Source: Dyadobacter endophyticus
Lineage (GTDB): Bacteria > Bacteroidota > Bacteroidia > Cytophagales > Spirosomataceae
NCBI RefSeq assembly: GCF_014641595.1
Contig: NZ_BMIA01000008.1
Coordinates: forward strand, 55,100-119,099
Direction: 5' to 3'
Length of the DNA stretch: 64,000 nucleotides
Positions within the stretch are counted from its first letter, which is position 1. Every line of letters begins with the position of its first letter. Below the pieces are notes generated by a model. The model had not been told where the DNA came from, did no database searches, and saw only the letters and a list, made by a program, of their open reading frames with translations. The position numbers were made by a program, and so were the translations under genes. Below, one piece after another: positions 43,678 through 53,175 of this stretch.

Positions 43678-46530
43678 TTGGAATATTTAAATGGCCTCGA
43701 AGTAACAGAGCAGGATCTCATTGAAGTACAAGGCGCCCGGGAACACAACCTCAAAAACATCGACGTAGCGATTCCACGCAACAAACTTGTGGTGGTGACG
43801 GGCATCAGTGGCAGCGGAAAATCGTCCCTTGCATTCGACACCATTTACGCGGAAGGCCAGCGCAGGTACATGGAGAGTTTCTCCTCCTATGCACGTGGCT
43901 TTATCGGTGAAATGGAGCGGCCGGATGTGGACAAGATCAGCGGGCTGTCGCCGGTGATCAGTATCGAGCAGAAAACGACTTCAAGAAACCCGCGGTCGAC
44001 TGTCGGAACGGTGACGGAAATCTATGACTTCTTGCGCCTGCTATACGCGCGTGCGGGTGAGGCATATTCGTACGTGACGGGCCGGCGGATGATCAAGCAA
44101 TCGCAGGATCAGATCGTCAACCAGCTTATGACCCAGTTCCTCGGGCAGAAAATCGTGCTGCTGGCACCAGCAGTTAAAGGTCGGAAGGGGCATTACCGGG
44201 AGCTTTTCGTGCAGATTGCCCGGTTGGGTTACACCAAAGTCCGTGTCGACGGCGAAGTGCAGGACATTACGCCCAAAATGCAGCTCGATCGCTACAAGGT
44301 CCACGACATTGAGATCGTGATCGACCGTGTGATCCCGAAGAAGGAAGAAGAGGACGCGCAATCAAGGTATCGGATGAGCCAGTCGGTAGCGACGGCCATC
44401 AAGCAGGGTAAAGGCGCATTAATGGTGCTCGATGCCAAAGCCAACACGCATTATTTTTCCCAAAACCTGATGGACCCCGAGTCGGGGATCAGCTACGACG
44501 ATCCGGCGCCGAATGCTTTCTCATTCAACTCACCCTATGGCTGGTGCCCTACCTGCCAGGGCCTGGGCATTATCGAAGAGATTACGGAGGACTCCATCAT
44601 TCCCGACAAATCGCTGAGCATCAGTCGTGGAGGCATTGCGCCAATGGGCGAGTACCGCGAGGCGTGGATATTCAAGCAATTGGAAGTACTCCTTAAAAAA
44701 TACAAGATCACGCTCGCGACCCCTCTGGAAAAATTTCCCGAGGAAGCCTTAAAATTGGTGCTATACGGCAGTGAAGAAGCGGTTCCCGTACCCTCGAAGA
44801 AATACCCGGGTACTGAATGGGAAACCAAATTCGACGGAATCATCAACTTTTTGAAACGACAGCAGGAATCGGGGAATGAAAAGATTCAGGATTGGCTGAA
44901 AGATTTTATGGTAACCCAAACCTGCCCCGAATGCAAAGGCAAGCGTTTGCGGAAGGAGTCATTGCATTTTAAAATAGATAAAAAAGACATCGCCGACCTG
45001 GCTGACAGCGATATCCGCGAATTGGCGGAATGGCTCGTAGGCCTTGAAGACCGCCTCGAAGAAAAGCAGCGTGTGATTGGACATGAAGTGTTGAAGGAGA
45101 TCCGCAAGCGTGTCGGGTTTATGCTCGATGTGGGGCTCGACTACCTGACATTGAACCGTGCATTGCGGACATTGTCGGGCGGTGAGGCACAACGCATTCG
45201 CCTCGCGACGCAGATCGGTACCCAGCTCACAGGGGTCCTTTATATTATGGATGAGCCAAGCATCGGCCTGCACCAGCGGGATAATGTGCGGCTTATTAAT
45301 TCGCTTAAAAGCCTGCGCGACCTGGGCAACACGGTCCTAGTGGTGGAACACGACAAGGACATGATGCTCGCCTCGGATTACATTCTCGATATCGGTCCCG
45401 GCGCTGGCCGCCATGGCGGAAGCGTAGTAGGAGCCGGAACGCCGGAGAAGTTCCTGCAAAATGGCTCGCTGACGGCCGATTACCTGGCCGGTCGGGAAGC
45501 GATTGAAGTACCCAAAAAACGCAGGAAAGGCAAAGGAGACTTCATTGCTTTAAAAGGCTGTACAGGTCATAACCTCAAAAATGTTTCGGTTTCAATTCCA
45601 CTGGGAACGATGATCTGTGTGACGGGCGTCAGCGGCAGCGGCAAGTCATCGCTGATCCACGAAACGTTGTTTCCGCTATTGAATCACCATTTTTACAAGT
45701 CGAGGAGGGAACCTCTTCCCTATAAATCTATCGAAGGGCTCGAACATATCGATAAGGTGATTGAAGTAGACCAGTCGCCGATTGGCCGCACACCGCGCTC
45801 CAACCCGGCCACCTATACCAACCTGTTTACGGACATTCGGACGCTTTTCGCGGAGCTTCCGGAGGCAAAAATCCGAGGTTACAAGCCGGGGCGTTTCTCG
45901 TTTAATGTGAAAGGCGGCCGTTGCGAGGACTGCGAAGGCGCGGGTATGAAGAAGATCGAAATGGATTTTCTGCCCGATGTGCACATCAATTGCGAAACCT
46001 GTAAAGGCAAACGCTTCAACCGCGAGACGCTGGAAGTGCGTTTCAAAGGGAAATCCGTCGCCGACGTGCTCGATATGACCGTAGAATCCGCATTGGAATT
46101 CTTTGAAAACCAACCGAGACTGCTTCGCAAAGTGCAGACATTAAACGATGTTGGTTTGGGTTACATTACGCTTGGCCAGCATGCGACCACATTATCGGGC
46201 GGTGAAGCGCAGCGTGTGAAATTATCGGAAGAGCTATCGAAAAGAGATACCGGCAAAACCCTGTATATACTTGACGAACCTACCACCGGGCTGCATTTTC
46301 AGGATATCCGCCATTTGCTCAATGTTTTGAATAAACTGGTTGAAAAAGGAAATACGGTCCTCATCATCGAGCATAACCTCGACGTGATCAAGGTGGCCGA
46401 CCATATCATCGACGTGGGCCCGGAAGGTGGTGCGAAAGGCGGCCGTATTATCGCCGAAGGCACGCCCGAGAAGGTAGCGAAGGTAAAGGATAGCTTCACG
46501 GGCTACTTTTTGAAGCAGGAATTGAAATAG
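43678..46530 (+). CDS. uvrA: Excinuclease ABC subunit A
   Basis: About 950 residues from TTG 43678; no ATG is in frame before the conserved IEVQGAREHNLKNI. TTG 43618 would add 20 residues but overlaps a -7 element. Two ABC modules are seen: Walker A GISGSGKSSLAFDTI and GVSGSGKSSLIHETL, signatures LSGGEAQRIRLATQIG and LSGGEAQRVKLSEELS. Zinc sites are CPTCQGLG/CPECKGKRL and CEDCEGAG/CETCKGKRF. It scans DNA for damage with UvrB in nucleotide excision repair. Single gene, and a terminator follows. Confidence 0.96.
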   Translation: MEYLNGLEVTEQDLIEVQGAREHNLKNIDVAIPRNKLVVVTGISGSGKSSLAFDTIYAEGQRRYMESFSSYARGFIGEMERPDVDKISGLSPVISIEQKTTSRNPRSTVGTVTEIYDFLRLLYARAGEAYSYVTGRRMIKQSQDQIVNQLMTQFLGQKIVLLAPAVKGRKGHYRELFVQIARLGYTKVRVDGEVQDITPKMQLDRYKVHDIEIVIDRVIPKKEEEDAQSRYRMSQSVATAIKQGKGALMVLDAKANTHYFSQNLMDPESGISYDDPAPNAFSFNSPYGWCPTCQGLGIIEEITEDSIIPDKSLSISRGGIAPMGEYREAWIFKQLEVLLKKYKITLATPLEKFPEEALKLVLYGSEEAVPVPSKKYPGTEWETKFDGIINFLKRQQESGNEKIQDWLKDFMVTQTCPECKGKRLRKESLHFKIDKKDIADLADSDIRELAEWLVGLEDRLEEKQRVIGHEVLKEIRKRVGFMLDVGLDYLTLNRALRTLSGGEAQRIRLATQIGTQLTGVLYIMDEPSIGLHQRDNVRLINSLKSLRDLGNTVLVVEHDKDMMLASDYILDIGPGAGRHGGSVVGAGTPEKFLQNGSLTADYLAGREAIEVPKKRRKGKGDFIALKGCTGHNLKNVSVSIPLGTMICVTGVSGSGKSSLIHETLFPLLNHHFYKSRREPLPYKSIEGLEHIDKVIEVDQSPIGRTPRSNPATYTNLFTDIRTLFAELPEAKIRGYKPGRFSFNVKGGRCEDCEGAGMKKIEMDFLPDVHINCETCKGKRFNRETLEVRFKGKSVADVLDMTVESALEFFENQPRLLRKVQTLNDVGLGYITLGQHATTLSGGEAQRVKLSEELSKRDTGKTLYILDEPTTGLHFQDIRHLLNVLNKLVEKGNTVLIIEHNLDVIKVADHIIDVGPEGGAKGGRIIAEGTPEKVAKVKDSFTGYFLKQELK

Positions 46531-46548
46531 ACTTTTTAGCACATCATA

Positions 46549-46584
46549 ATAACGCCCGGTACTTGTCATAATGCCGGGCGTTAT
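46549..46584. terminator. Bidirectional hairpin terminator
   Basis: Perfect 11-bp stem (46549-46559 with 46574-46584), 14-base loop, between convergent uvrA and the lipoprotein gene. Confidence 0.75.
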
Positions 46585-46588
46585 GCAT

Positions 46589-47956
46589 TCAGCGCACTTC
46601 AATTTTGTTCCAATAGGGCATCGATACCGACTTATCGGGATACGAAAGCCGGGCTTCGTATGAGCCGGGTGCAAGGTCGGTAGGCAGCGTATATTGTCCG
46701 TAATAAATGCGAAAAGTGCCATCAGCGAAGGATGGGTCAGCTTTCGTTACTGCTTTTAATGTAATGGAGTTTCCCGCGTTTTTCAGCTGTAAATCGGGCA
46801 GGGTCAGGTTTGGGTCGAATGGAGAATACATCCTGCCGAGTACTCCCGGGAAGGGGTTTACATAAATAACCTGGCCTCTTTCGGCAGTTATCCTTCTTGC
46901 ATTATAGTAGGGCAGGCTGTTGATAAAATATTCATTTTGCGAGGTCCATATCTGACCGACTGCATTTTCCTTCTCATTTCGGGCAATGACGCGCACCAGC
47001 GATTTTACCAAAGTATCATTTTCGAAAATGCTGATATTATAAGAACCATCGGGGATGCCCGACGGCAGCGTGCAGCTGAGTGATGCGGAATCACTGAAAG
47101 TAGCGGGGATGGTGACCGAGTTTAACAGAAAATCGCTTTGAACTGTCACTTTGTAAATGGCTTTCGGTGAGAAGCGGGCTCCTGAAATCGGGATTTTCTT
47201 GTTGAGCGGCGCAGCTGAAAAAAGCGGATAATCTCCGAACAAGTACACGAGCGAGCGCAACGGCAATAACTTCCGGTTTTTGGTCAACTCGAAAGTTTTG
47301 TCGCCATAGCGGAGTACGACGCTCAACTGAGTGGATTTTTCGAATTGGCTGACATTTTCAAAATAAATCGAATTGAGCCATGTATTTCCTACGATTTGCT
47401 TTCCTGTACTGGCATCGGTAAGTACGGCTGTCAGCTTGGCTTCGGCACCTGGGCTCTCTGGAACGGTGCCGATACCGGTGATGAGGTCGCACGATAGCCC
47501 GAACCCGCTGGCGCTCGTAAGCTGAAAGTCATCATTCGTTTCGAGGGCGGCCTTTAACTGACCAGGATGTTTTACGTAAAATTCGTAGGTTTTGGTTTGC
47601 CCGAATGCCGTGGTGATTTCCAGGCGCAACGGTGGTTTGTTCTTGAATGTGAAATCAACCAATGTGTTTGAACTCGTATTGCTCCAGTTGAGGTAGGTAC
47701 CGGGATACAATTTGAACTGAATACCAATTTCATCGGCCTTGTGACCGGATTCAAGGGTGATCTGATAAGCATCCAGCGTGGAGTCGAATGTGATCTTTTC
47801 CGCACCGGCTACTTCGATATATTGTATGAAAGCCGGGTCGGTCAGTGGCGTAACTTTAATCTCCTCCGGCTGTGGTTCCGTAGCGTCTTTTTGTTCTTTG
47901 TGACAGGCGAGGAAAAATATCAGCGAGGCGGATAACAGGAGAAGAAGTCTTTTCAC
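46589..47956 (-). CDS. Lipoprotein of unknown function with Ig-like repeats
   Basis: 455 residues from GTG 47956, which gives a clean lipoprotein leader (MKRLLLLLSASLIFFLACHK, Cys18). The TTG at 47980 would precede it with eight hydrophilic residues. The body is beta-rich and looks like several Ig/BACON-like domains (DAYQITLESGHKADEIGIQF, FTFKNKPPLRLEITTAFGQT, SLSCTLPSGIPDGSYNISIF, TLPTDLAPGSYEARLSYPD). I do not recognise a named family. It is probably anchored in the outer membrane and could follow the LytTR regulator gene in one transcript (60-base gap). Confidence 0.75.
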   Translation of the reverse strand: MKRLLLLLSASLIFFLACHKEQKDATEPQPEEIKVTPLTDPAFIQYIEVAGAEKITFDSTLDAYQITLESGHKADEIGIQFKLYPGTYLNWSNTSSNTLVDFTFKNKPPLRLEITTAFGQTKTYEFYVKHPGQLKAALETNDDFQLTSASGFGLSCDLITGIGTVPESPGAEAKLTAVLTDASTGKQIVGNTWLNSIYFENVSQFEKSTQLSVVLRYGDKTFELTKNRKLLPLRSLVYLFGDYPLFSAAPLNKKIPISGARFSPKAIYKVTVQSDFLLNSVTIPATFSDSASLSCTLPSGIPDGSYNISIFENDTLVKSLVRVIARNEKENAVGQIWTSQNEYFINSLPYYNARRITAERGQVIYVNPFPGVLGRMYSPFDPNLTLPDLQLKNAGNSITLKAVTKADPSFADGTFRIYYGQYTLPTDLAPGSYEARLSYPDKSVSMPYWNKIEVR

Positions 47957-48016
47957 GGCTACGTCGGGTTGATGAGTCAATTACCAATCACCAAAGTAAG
48001 TAAAAAACACCTTCGG

Positions 48017-48754
48017 TTACATCCACTTACTCAAAAACTGGTTGAATGCCTCCTTATATTGTTCGCTGACGGGAATGGAAGTCGCGCCGATCTGGATGGT
48101 ATTCCGGGTAACGGCGCTGATTTTGTCGAGATTGACGATGAACGACCGGTGCACGCGCATGAATTTCGAGGCGGGCAATTTTTCTTCCAGTGCTTTCAAG
48201 CTCGTGAGCGAGAGAATGGGCTTCGGATCCGATTTAAGGTGGACTTTGACATAATCTTTGAGTCCCTCCGTGTACAAAATGTCGTCGTAGGCTATCCGTA
48301 CCAGCTGGTATTCCACTTTCAGGAATAAGTACTCGTCTTTCGGCTCCGATGAGCCGGCCGACGAGGCTTTTCGAACCAGCTCTACGTAGGTCTGCGCCTT
48401 GGATGCAGCACGGAGGAACTCTTCATAATTAAAGGGTTTTAGGAGATAGTCAATGGCGTCTACGCGAAAACCATCGAGTGCGTATTGGTTAAATGCGGTT
48501 GTAAAAATGATCCTCGGCGCTTTGTGCCCGGCTTTTTCAAGCACTCTTGCCAATTCGATACCGGTAAGGTCCGGCATTTGAATATCCAGGAAAATGACGT
48601 CGATAGGCTTGCTGTTGATCATCTGCAATGCTTCCACGGCGCTTGAATACCTGCCTGCCAGGCTCAGAAACGGCGTTTTCTCGATAAATGCGCATACCAG
48701 TCCAAGTGCCAGCGGTTCGTCGTCGACGGCGATGCATTCTAACGTCACGCTCAT
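48017..48754 (-). CDS. LytTR-family response regulator
   Basis: 245 residues: receiver domain (about 5-120, phospho-acceptor Asp57 in IDVIFLDIQMPDLTG, acidic pair Asp11/Asp12, Lys in YLLKPF) and LytTR DNA-binding domain (about 145-245, VKVHLKSDPKPILSLTSLKALEEKL cut here to its family pattern, FMRVHRSFIVNLDKISAV). Its ATG overlaps the kinase stop by 4 bases, so they are one two-component system. The target may be the neighbouring lipoprotein or the outer-membrane protein at 50179 (inference). Confidence 0.92.
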   Translation of the reverse strand: MSVTLECIAVDDEPLALGLVCAFIEKTPFLSLAGRYSSAVEALQMINSKPIDVIFLDIQMPDLTGIELARVLEKAGHKAPRIIFTTAFNQYALDGFRVDAIDYLLKPFNYEEFLRAASKAQTYVELVRKASSAGSSEPKDEYLFLKVEYQLVRIAYDDILYTEGLKDYVKVHLKSDPKPILSLTSLKALEEKLPASKFMRVHRSFIVNLDKISAVTRNTIQIGATSIPVSEQYKEAFNQFLSKWM

Positions 48755-49821
48755 GTCGTTTCCAGTTCGAGGTGTACTTCAAACTCTTTTTCCTCTTTGT
48801 TTTCGGTTACCTCCAACTGGTATTTTCCAGGGTAAAGTAAATCGAGGCGGCGCTGGGTATTGGCGAGGCCAATGCCATTGCTTTCATCCAAAATGGCCCT
48901 TTTGTCCGTAAACAGCGTGTTTTTCACTTCTACAAAAATCTTGTGGCCTTCCTGGCGGATCTGAATGTCGATCCGGCTCGGCTGGACGGCGCTTACTCCG
49001 TGTTTGAATGCGTTTTCAATAAAGGGTAGGAATAGCATTGGTGCGATTGAAACGTCATGGAGCGGGTTAGGCGGATCGAGGTGCACAGTTACCTTGTCGG
49101 TAAGGCGCAGCTGCATTAGCTGAATATAATCCTGTGCAAATGCGATCTCCTGGCTCAATAATACGGTACCGTGCTGGGTTTCGTACAACACGTAGCGCAT
49201 CATGCGCGAGAGCTTATGCAATGCCTCGCGCGCAGCTTCCACGTCGATCACAGTGAGTGCATAAATGTTGTTTAGTGTATTGAAAAAGAAATGCGGGTTG
49301 ATCTGCGCTTTCAGGAACGAGAGCTCGGAGTTGATCTTCTCCTTTTCCAGGTTCTGACGGTACTGCTTGTCGAGCTGCGCCGTGCGCACGGCGGCAACGC
49401 TGGTACTGAGCCCGATGATCATCAGGGCGGTCATCAGGGAGAAATAGTCGAGCTTGTCGTGGCGTTTTTTGTCGCCGTTCGTTTCCCGCGCCAGTTTGAA
49501 TGCACGGTCCATTTGCTCGCCATGGTTGACGGCCACCTTCACTTGTTCGATCACAACCGCCAGCATGACAACCGACACGATATTGAAAAGGATAAATCTT
49601 AAATACCGGTTTTTCGCCAGAAAATTGGGGAACCAGTAATAATAGTTGAGATAAAATATTGCGACCAGCAGTGTAAACAATACCGCTTGTTTGATCCAGA
49701 AACTGACGGGGAATTCGATCTGCCAGCTGAGAGGTTGCCACATCAAGAACAGGGCCAGAAAACTCCATCCAAGTAAATGGAGGAATAACGGGGGGTATTT
49801 CCGGGCGGCGCGCGTATCCAT
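48751..49821 (-). CDS. LytS-like sensor histidine kinase
   Basis: 356 residues: four membrane segments (about 12-30, 45-62, 75-95, 128-148), short coiled coil (LDKQYRQNLEKEKINSELSF), then the His_kinase domain with His177 in LKAQINPHFFFNTLNNIYAL, and an ATPase N-box PFIENAFKHGV with GIGLANTQRRLDLLYPG as G-box. No separate sensor domain is present, so the signal is likely sensed within the membrane. It is the first gene of the two-component operon. Confidence 0.92.
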   Translation of the reverse strand: MDTRAARKYPPLFLHLLGWSFLALFLMWQPLSWQIEFPVSFWIKQAVLFTLLVAIFYLNYYYWFPNFLAKNRYLRFILFNIVSVVMLAVVIEQVKVAVNHGEQMDRAFKLARETNGDKKRHDKLDYFSLMTALMIIGLSTSVAAVRTAQLDKQYRQNLEKEKINSELSFLKAQINPHFFFNTLNNIYALTVIDVEAAREALHKLSRMMRYVLYETQHGTVLLSQEIAFAQDYIQLMQLRLTDKVTVHLDPPNPLHDVSIAPMLFLPFIENAFKHGVSAVQPSRIDIQIRQEGHKIFVEVKNTLFTDKRAILDESNGIGLANTQRRLDLLYPGKYQLEVTENKEEKEFEVHLELETT

Positions 49822-50178
49822 TTAGCAATTAGTTAGTTTCAATGTGCTTTGAACGCAACACATCACTGCAATCTTACGTGGAATTTACGAAACCACCTAT
49901 TCCAATCGATCAATGTACCCTGAATACCGACCGGCGGTGCATGGCAATCTATTAACGGACCAGGTATCGGGAGCGGTTTTTGTAGCATATATAAGCCTTG
50001 TTTGGAAACCGGTGTGGATTTGCGGCCCGGCTGCTGAACCGCCCGTCATTTCCAGGGTTGTATCGTTTGAAAGTGCCCTTTGATCGGCATATCCGTCCTA
50101 TCTATCTATTCCTTTTTTATCCCAGAGATATAGGTTGTTATTTTGAAATTCGAAAAGTACACTTTTAAAACCCCAACC
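49822..50178. other. Divergent intergenic region, 357 bases
   Basis: Lies between the kinase gene (minus) and the outer-membrane protein gene (plus). TTATTTTG (50136-50143) is a one-mismatch -7 candidate for the plus gene and TAAGATTG (minus, about 49870) for the kinase. No repeat pair or ORF stands out. Confidence 0.4.
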
Positions 50179-53106
50179 ATGAAACTTGTTTTACATCTAA
50201 CATTCCTGGCTGTGTTCTCAGGGCTAACATCAGCAGCATTTGCCCAATTTCCGGGCGGCGGCGGAGGCGGTGGAGGCCGGGGCGGCGGCGGAGGAGATTT
50301 CCGTGGAGGCGGCGACAGGCAGCGGCAGACGGTCATTCCGGGAACGGCAGAGGACACTCCTAAAGGTAGTGGAAAGATCACGGGCATACTCGTGGATTCG
50401 ACTTCCCAAAAACCGGTGGAATTTGCAGCGCTATCTTTGGTGGATATCAAAACCAACAATCCTATCGACGGTACCACTACCGATGAAAAGGGCGCATTTA
50501 CGCTCACGAAAGTGGCGTCAGGTAACTTCAAGATCCTGATTTCCTTTATCGGCTATAAAACGAAGACGATCAATAATGTAAAAATCGATCGGAAGACGGA
50601 GCTGAACCTGGGTTCGGTAACGCTGGTGCCGGATGTGGTTCAGCTCAATGAAGTCGAAGTGGTGGGAATGGCGCAGATGATTGAAGAAAAAGTCGACAGG
50701 CTGGTTTATAATGCAGAAAAAGACATTACCAGCAAAGGCGGTGATGCTTCGGACGTGATGAAAAAGGTGCCTATGCTGACCGTCGATCTCGATGGTAACG
50801 TTTCGCTTCGCGGTAGCTCCAACGTGCGCGTGTTGATTAACAACAAGCCTTCGACCATTATCGCGACGAGTGTGGCCGATGCATTGAAGCAGATTCCGGC
50901 GGATATGATCAAGTCGGTGGAAGTGATTACTTCGCCTTCTGCGCGCTACGATGCCGAAGGGTCTGCGGGGATTATCAATATTATCACCAAGAAAAGCACG
51001 ATCCAGGGCGGTACGCTCAACCTTGATACGGGTATTGGTAACCGTGGTTCGAACCTTGGCTTGCGCGGCAATTACCGTGTTGGCAAAATGGGTTTCAGCC
51101 TCGGTGGTTTTGGCCGGTTCAATTATAATATGCCGGGTAAATCGGAGAATAAGCAGGTTGGAAAACTGAGCCCGTTCTCGGTTCTTCAGACAAGTGATTC
51201 TAAAAATAAAATGGCTTTCGGTTCATACAATTTCGGATGGGACTGGGAGATCGACGCTAAAACATCTTTGTCGGCCGGTGTACGCTATGGAATGCGGAAT
51301 GCGAAAGTCGATCAGGAACTTTACACTTACAATACGGTAAACGATACGACAAAAACCAGCTTCCGCGACGTGAACAGCAAGGATCTTTCCGGTACCTGGG
51401 ACGTGAATGTGGATTACATGAAAACATTGGGCAAAGCAGGCCAGGAGTTGAGCATTTCAACACAGTACAGCCGTAACAACCGGACCAACGACTACGATGC
51501 GGATGTATACTCATTGAATAACACGCAATTGAAGGAACTGCTTGGGGCACAGGGTAATAACAATAGCAGCCATAACCAGGAAAGTACCGTTCAGGTCGAT
51601 TACCAGACGCCTATCAAAGACAACCAGATGTTAGAGCTCGGTGGTAAAGGAATTTTCCGTCAGGTTGTGAGTAACTATGATTATTACAGCGAGGTTGGGC
51701 AAGCACAACCAGCCAGTAATCTGAACTATGACCAGAATGTCGCTGCCGGATATTTATCCTATACTTACACTACTAAAAGCAAGTTTACCGTCAAGGCGGG
51801 TACGCGTTACGAATACACGAGTATCGACGCGCAACAGGGCGAGGCGGGTGATTTGAAACTACCGGCTTACGGCAACCTCGTGCCCAGTATTAACCTCTCG
51901 CAGGTTTTCGGGAAAGGGCAGACCATTAAACTGGCCTATAACCGCCGTTTGCAACGCCCGGGTATTCAGTTCCTGAACCCCAACCTGAATGCTGCCAACC
52001 CGCAGAACGTAACAGTGGGTAACCCAAATCTGAAGCCGGAGCTTACCGATCAGGTAGAATTGGGTACGAGCTTCTTCAAAAACTCGATGTACATCAACGT
52101 TTCGACATTTGCGCGGTTCACCAATAGCTCCATCGAAAGCATCCGTACTACCAGCGACCAGGGCGTGATCACGACGACTTACGGCAACATCGGCTCGAAA
52201 AAGAACTACGGTGCCAACATTTTCGGAAACGTGACATTCTTCAAAAGATGGCAGCTGGGCGGCGGTTTCGACTTCTATTATGCCGATCTGTCGAACAACA
52301 GCCCTGATCCAGCATTGCAGAACTCCAACAGCGGCTTCGTGTTGAGCGGTCGTATGCGGACAAGCCTTACCATCAAAAACGGCTGGGGCTTGCAGGCGGG
52401 TGGGTTCATGCGTGGGCGGGATGTGCAGCTCCAGGGAACGCAAGCCGGTTTCAGAATGTACGATTTCGGTATCCGCAAAGATTTCAAGAACAAGCGCGGA
52501 AGCATCGGTTTTGCCATGGAGAACTTCCTGGCGCCGTCGTTCAAAATGGAGACGAGCCTGGAATCGAAAACATTTACCCAGAACAACACCAATTACCTGT
52601 TTAACCGCGGTTTCCGCGTGAACTTCTCTTACCGTTTTGGTAAAATGACTTTCGTGGAGCAGAAAACGCGCCGCAAAAAATCCGTGAATAACGACGACCA
52701 GAAAAGCGATGGCGGAGGTGGTATGGATGCTGGCGGAGGTGCTGGTGGCGCACAAGGTGGTGCTCCAACGCCGGCAGTTATTCCAGCAGCAGGCGGACGT
52801 GGCGGTCAGGGAGCAGGCGCTCCCGGAATGGCTCGCCCGCAGGGCGCACGGCCCGCTGCCGACAGCACAGGCCGCCCGGTTCGGCAGGGCAACTTCCCCG
52901 GACAGCCAGGAACACGCCCGGATTCGACTATGAAACGTGATTCTACACAATTCAGGCCGGATTCAACACGGGTACGTCCTGACAGCAGTGCAGTTCGCCC
53001 CGACAGTACCGCTCGCCCGGCATTGCCGACTGCACCGGTGAAACAAGATTCCACCGCATTGCCGACGAAACCAGCCACACCGGCCGATTCGACGAAGAAA
53101 GACTAG
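50179..53106 (+). CDS. TonB-receptor-like outer-membrane beta-barrel protein with repetitive tail
   Basis: 975 residues from ATG 50179 (MKLVLHLTFLAVFSGLTSAA, signal peptide). After cleavage comes a Gly-rich stretch (residues about 22-45), then a carboxypeptidase-regulatory-like domain (GKITGILVDSTSQKPVEFAA), a plug-like domain (KVPMLTVDLDGNVSLRGSSN, VITSPSARYDAEGSAGIINI) and a large barrel of the outer-membrane beta-barrel family 3 type, ending FSYRFGKMTF at residue 825. A 150-residue tail follows, first Gly/Ala/Pro-rich then with seven DST/DSS units such as RPDST. A tail beyond the barrel's final aromatic residue is unusual. Function unknown; relatives are often metal- or peptide-related. 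Confidence 0.88.
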   Translation: MKLVLHLTFLAVFSGLTSAAFAQFPGGGGGGGGRGGGGGDFRGGGDRQRQTVIPGTAEDTPKGSGKITGILVDSTSQKPVEFAALSLVDIKTNNPIDGTTTDEKGAFTLTKVASGNFKILISFIGYKTKTINNVKIDRKTELNLGSVTLVPDVVQLNEVEVVGMAQMIEEKVDRLVYNAEKDITSKGGDASDVMKKVPMLTVDLDGNVSLRGSSNVRVLINNKPSTIIATSVADALKQIPADMIKSVEVITSPSARYDAEGSAGIINIITKKSTIQGGTLNLDTGIGNRGSNLGLRGNYRVGKMGFSLGGFGRFNYNMPGKSENKQVGKLSPFSVLQTSDSKNKMAFGSYNFGWDWEIDAKTSLSAGVRYGMRNAKVDQELYTYNTVNDTTKTSFRDVNSKDLSGTWDVNVDYMKTLGKAGQELSISTQYSRNNRTNDYDADVYSLNNTQLKELLGAQGNNNSSHNQESTVQVDYQTPIKDNQMLELGGKGIFRQVVSNYDYYSEVGQAQPASNLNYDQNVAAGYLSYTYTTKSKFTVKAGTRYEYTSIDAQQGEAGDLKLPAYGNLVPSINLSQVFGKGQTIKLAYNRRLQRPGIQFLNPNLNAANPQNVTVGNPNLKPELTDQVELGTSFFKNSMYINVSTFARFTNSSIESIRTTSDQGVITTTYGNIGSKKNYGANIFGNVTFFKRWQLGGGFDFYYADLSNNSPDPALQNSNSGFVLSGRMRTSLTIKNGWGLQAGGFMRGRDVQLQGTQAGFRMYDFGIRKDFKNKRGSIGFAMENFLAPSFKMETSLESKTFTQNNTNYLFNRGFRVNFSYRFGKMTFVEQKTRRKKSVNNDDQKSDGGGGMDAGGGAGGAQGGAPTPAVIPAAGGRGGQGAGAPGMARPQGARPAADSTGRPVRQGNFPGQPGTRPDSTMKRDSTQFRPDSTRVRPDSSAVRPDSTARPALPTAPVKQDSTALPTKPATPADSTKKD

Positions 53107-53121
53107 TCTAGTATTGTATCA

Positions 53122-53167
53122 TAAACGAGAGAAGCCCGGTTGATATCAGCCGGGCTTCTTTCGTTTA
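53122..53167. terminator. Strong bidirectional hairpin terminator
   Basis: An 18-bp stem (53122-53139 with 53150-53167, one G-T pair) and 10-base loop between the outer-membrane protein gene and convergent hemC. Confidence 0.85.
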
Positions 53168-53175
53168 ACAAAGTT

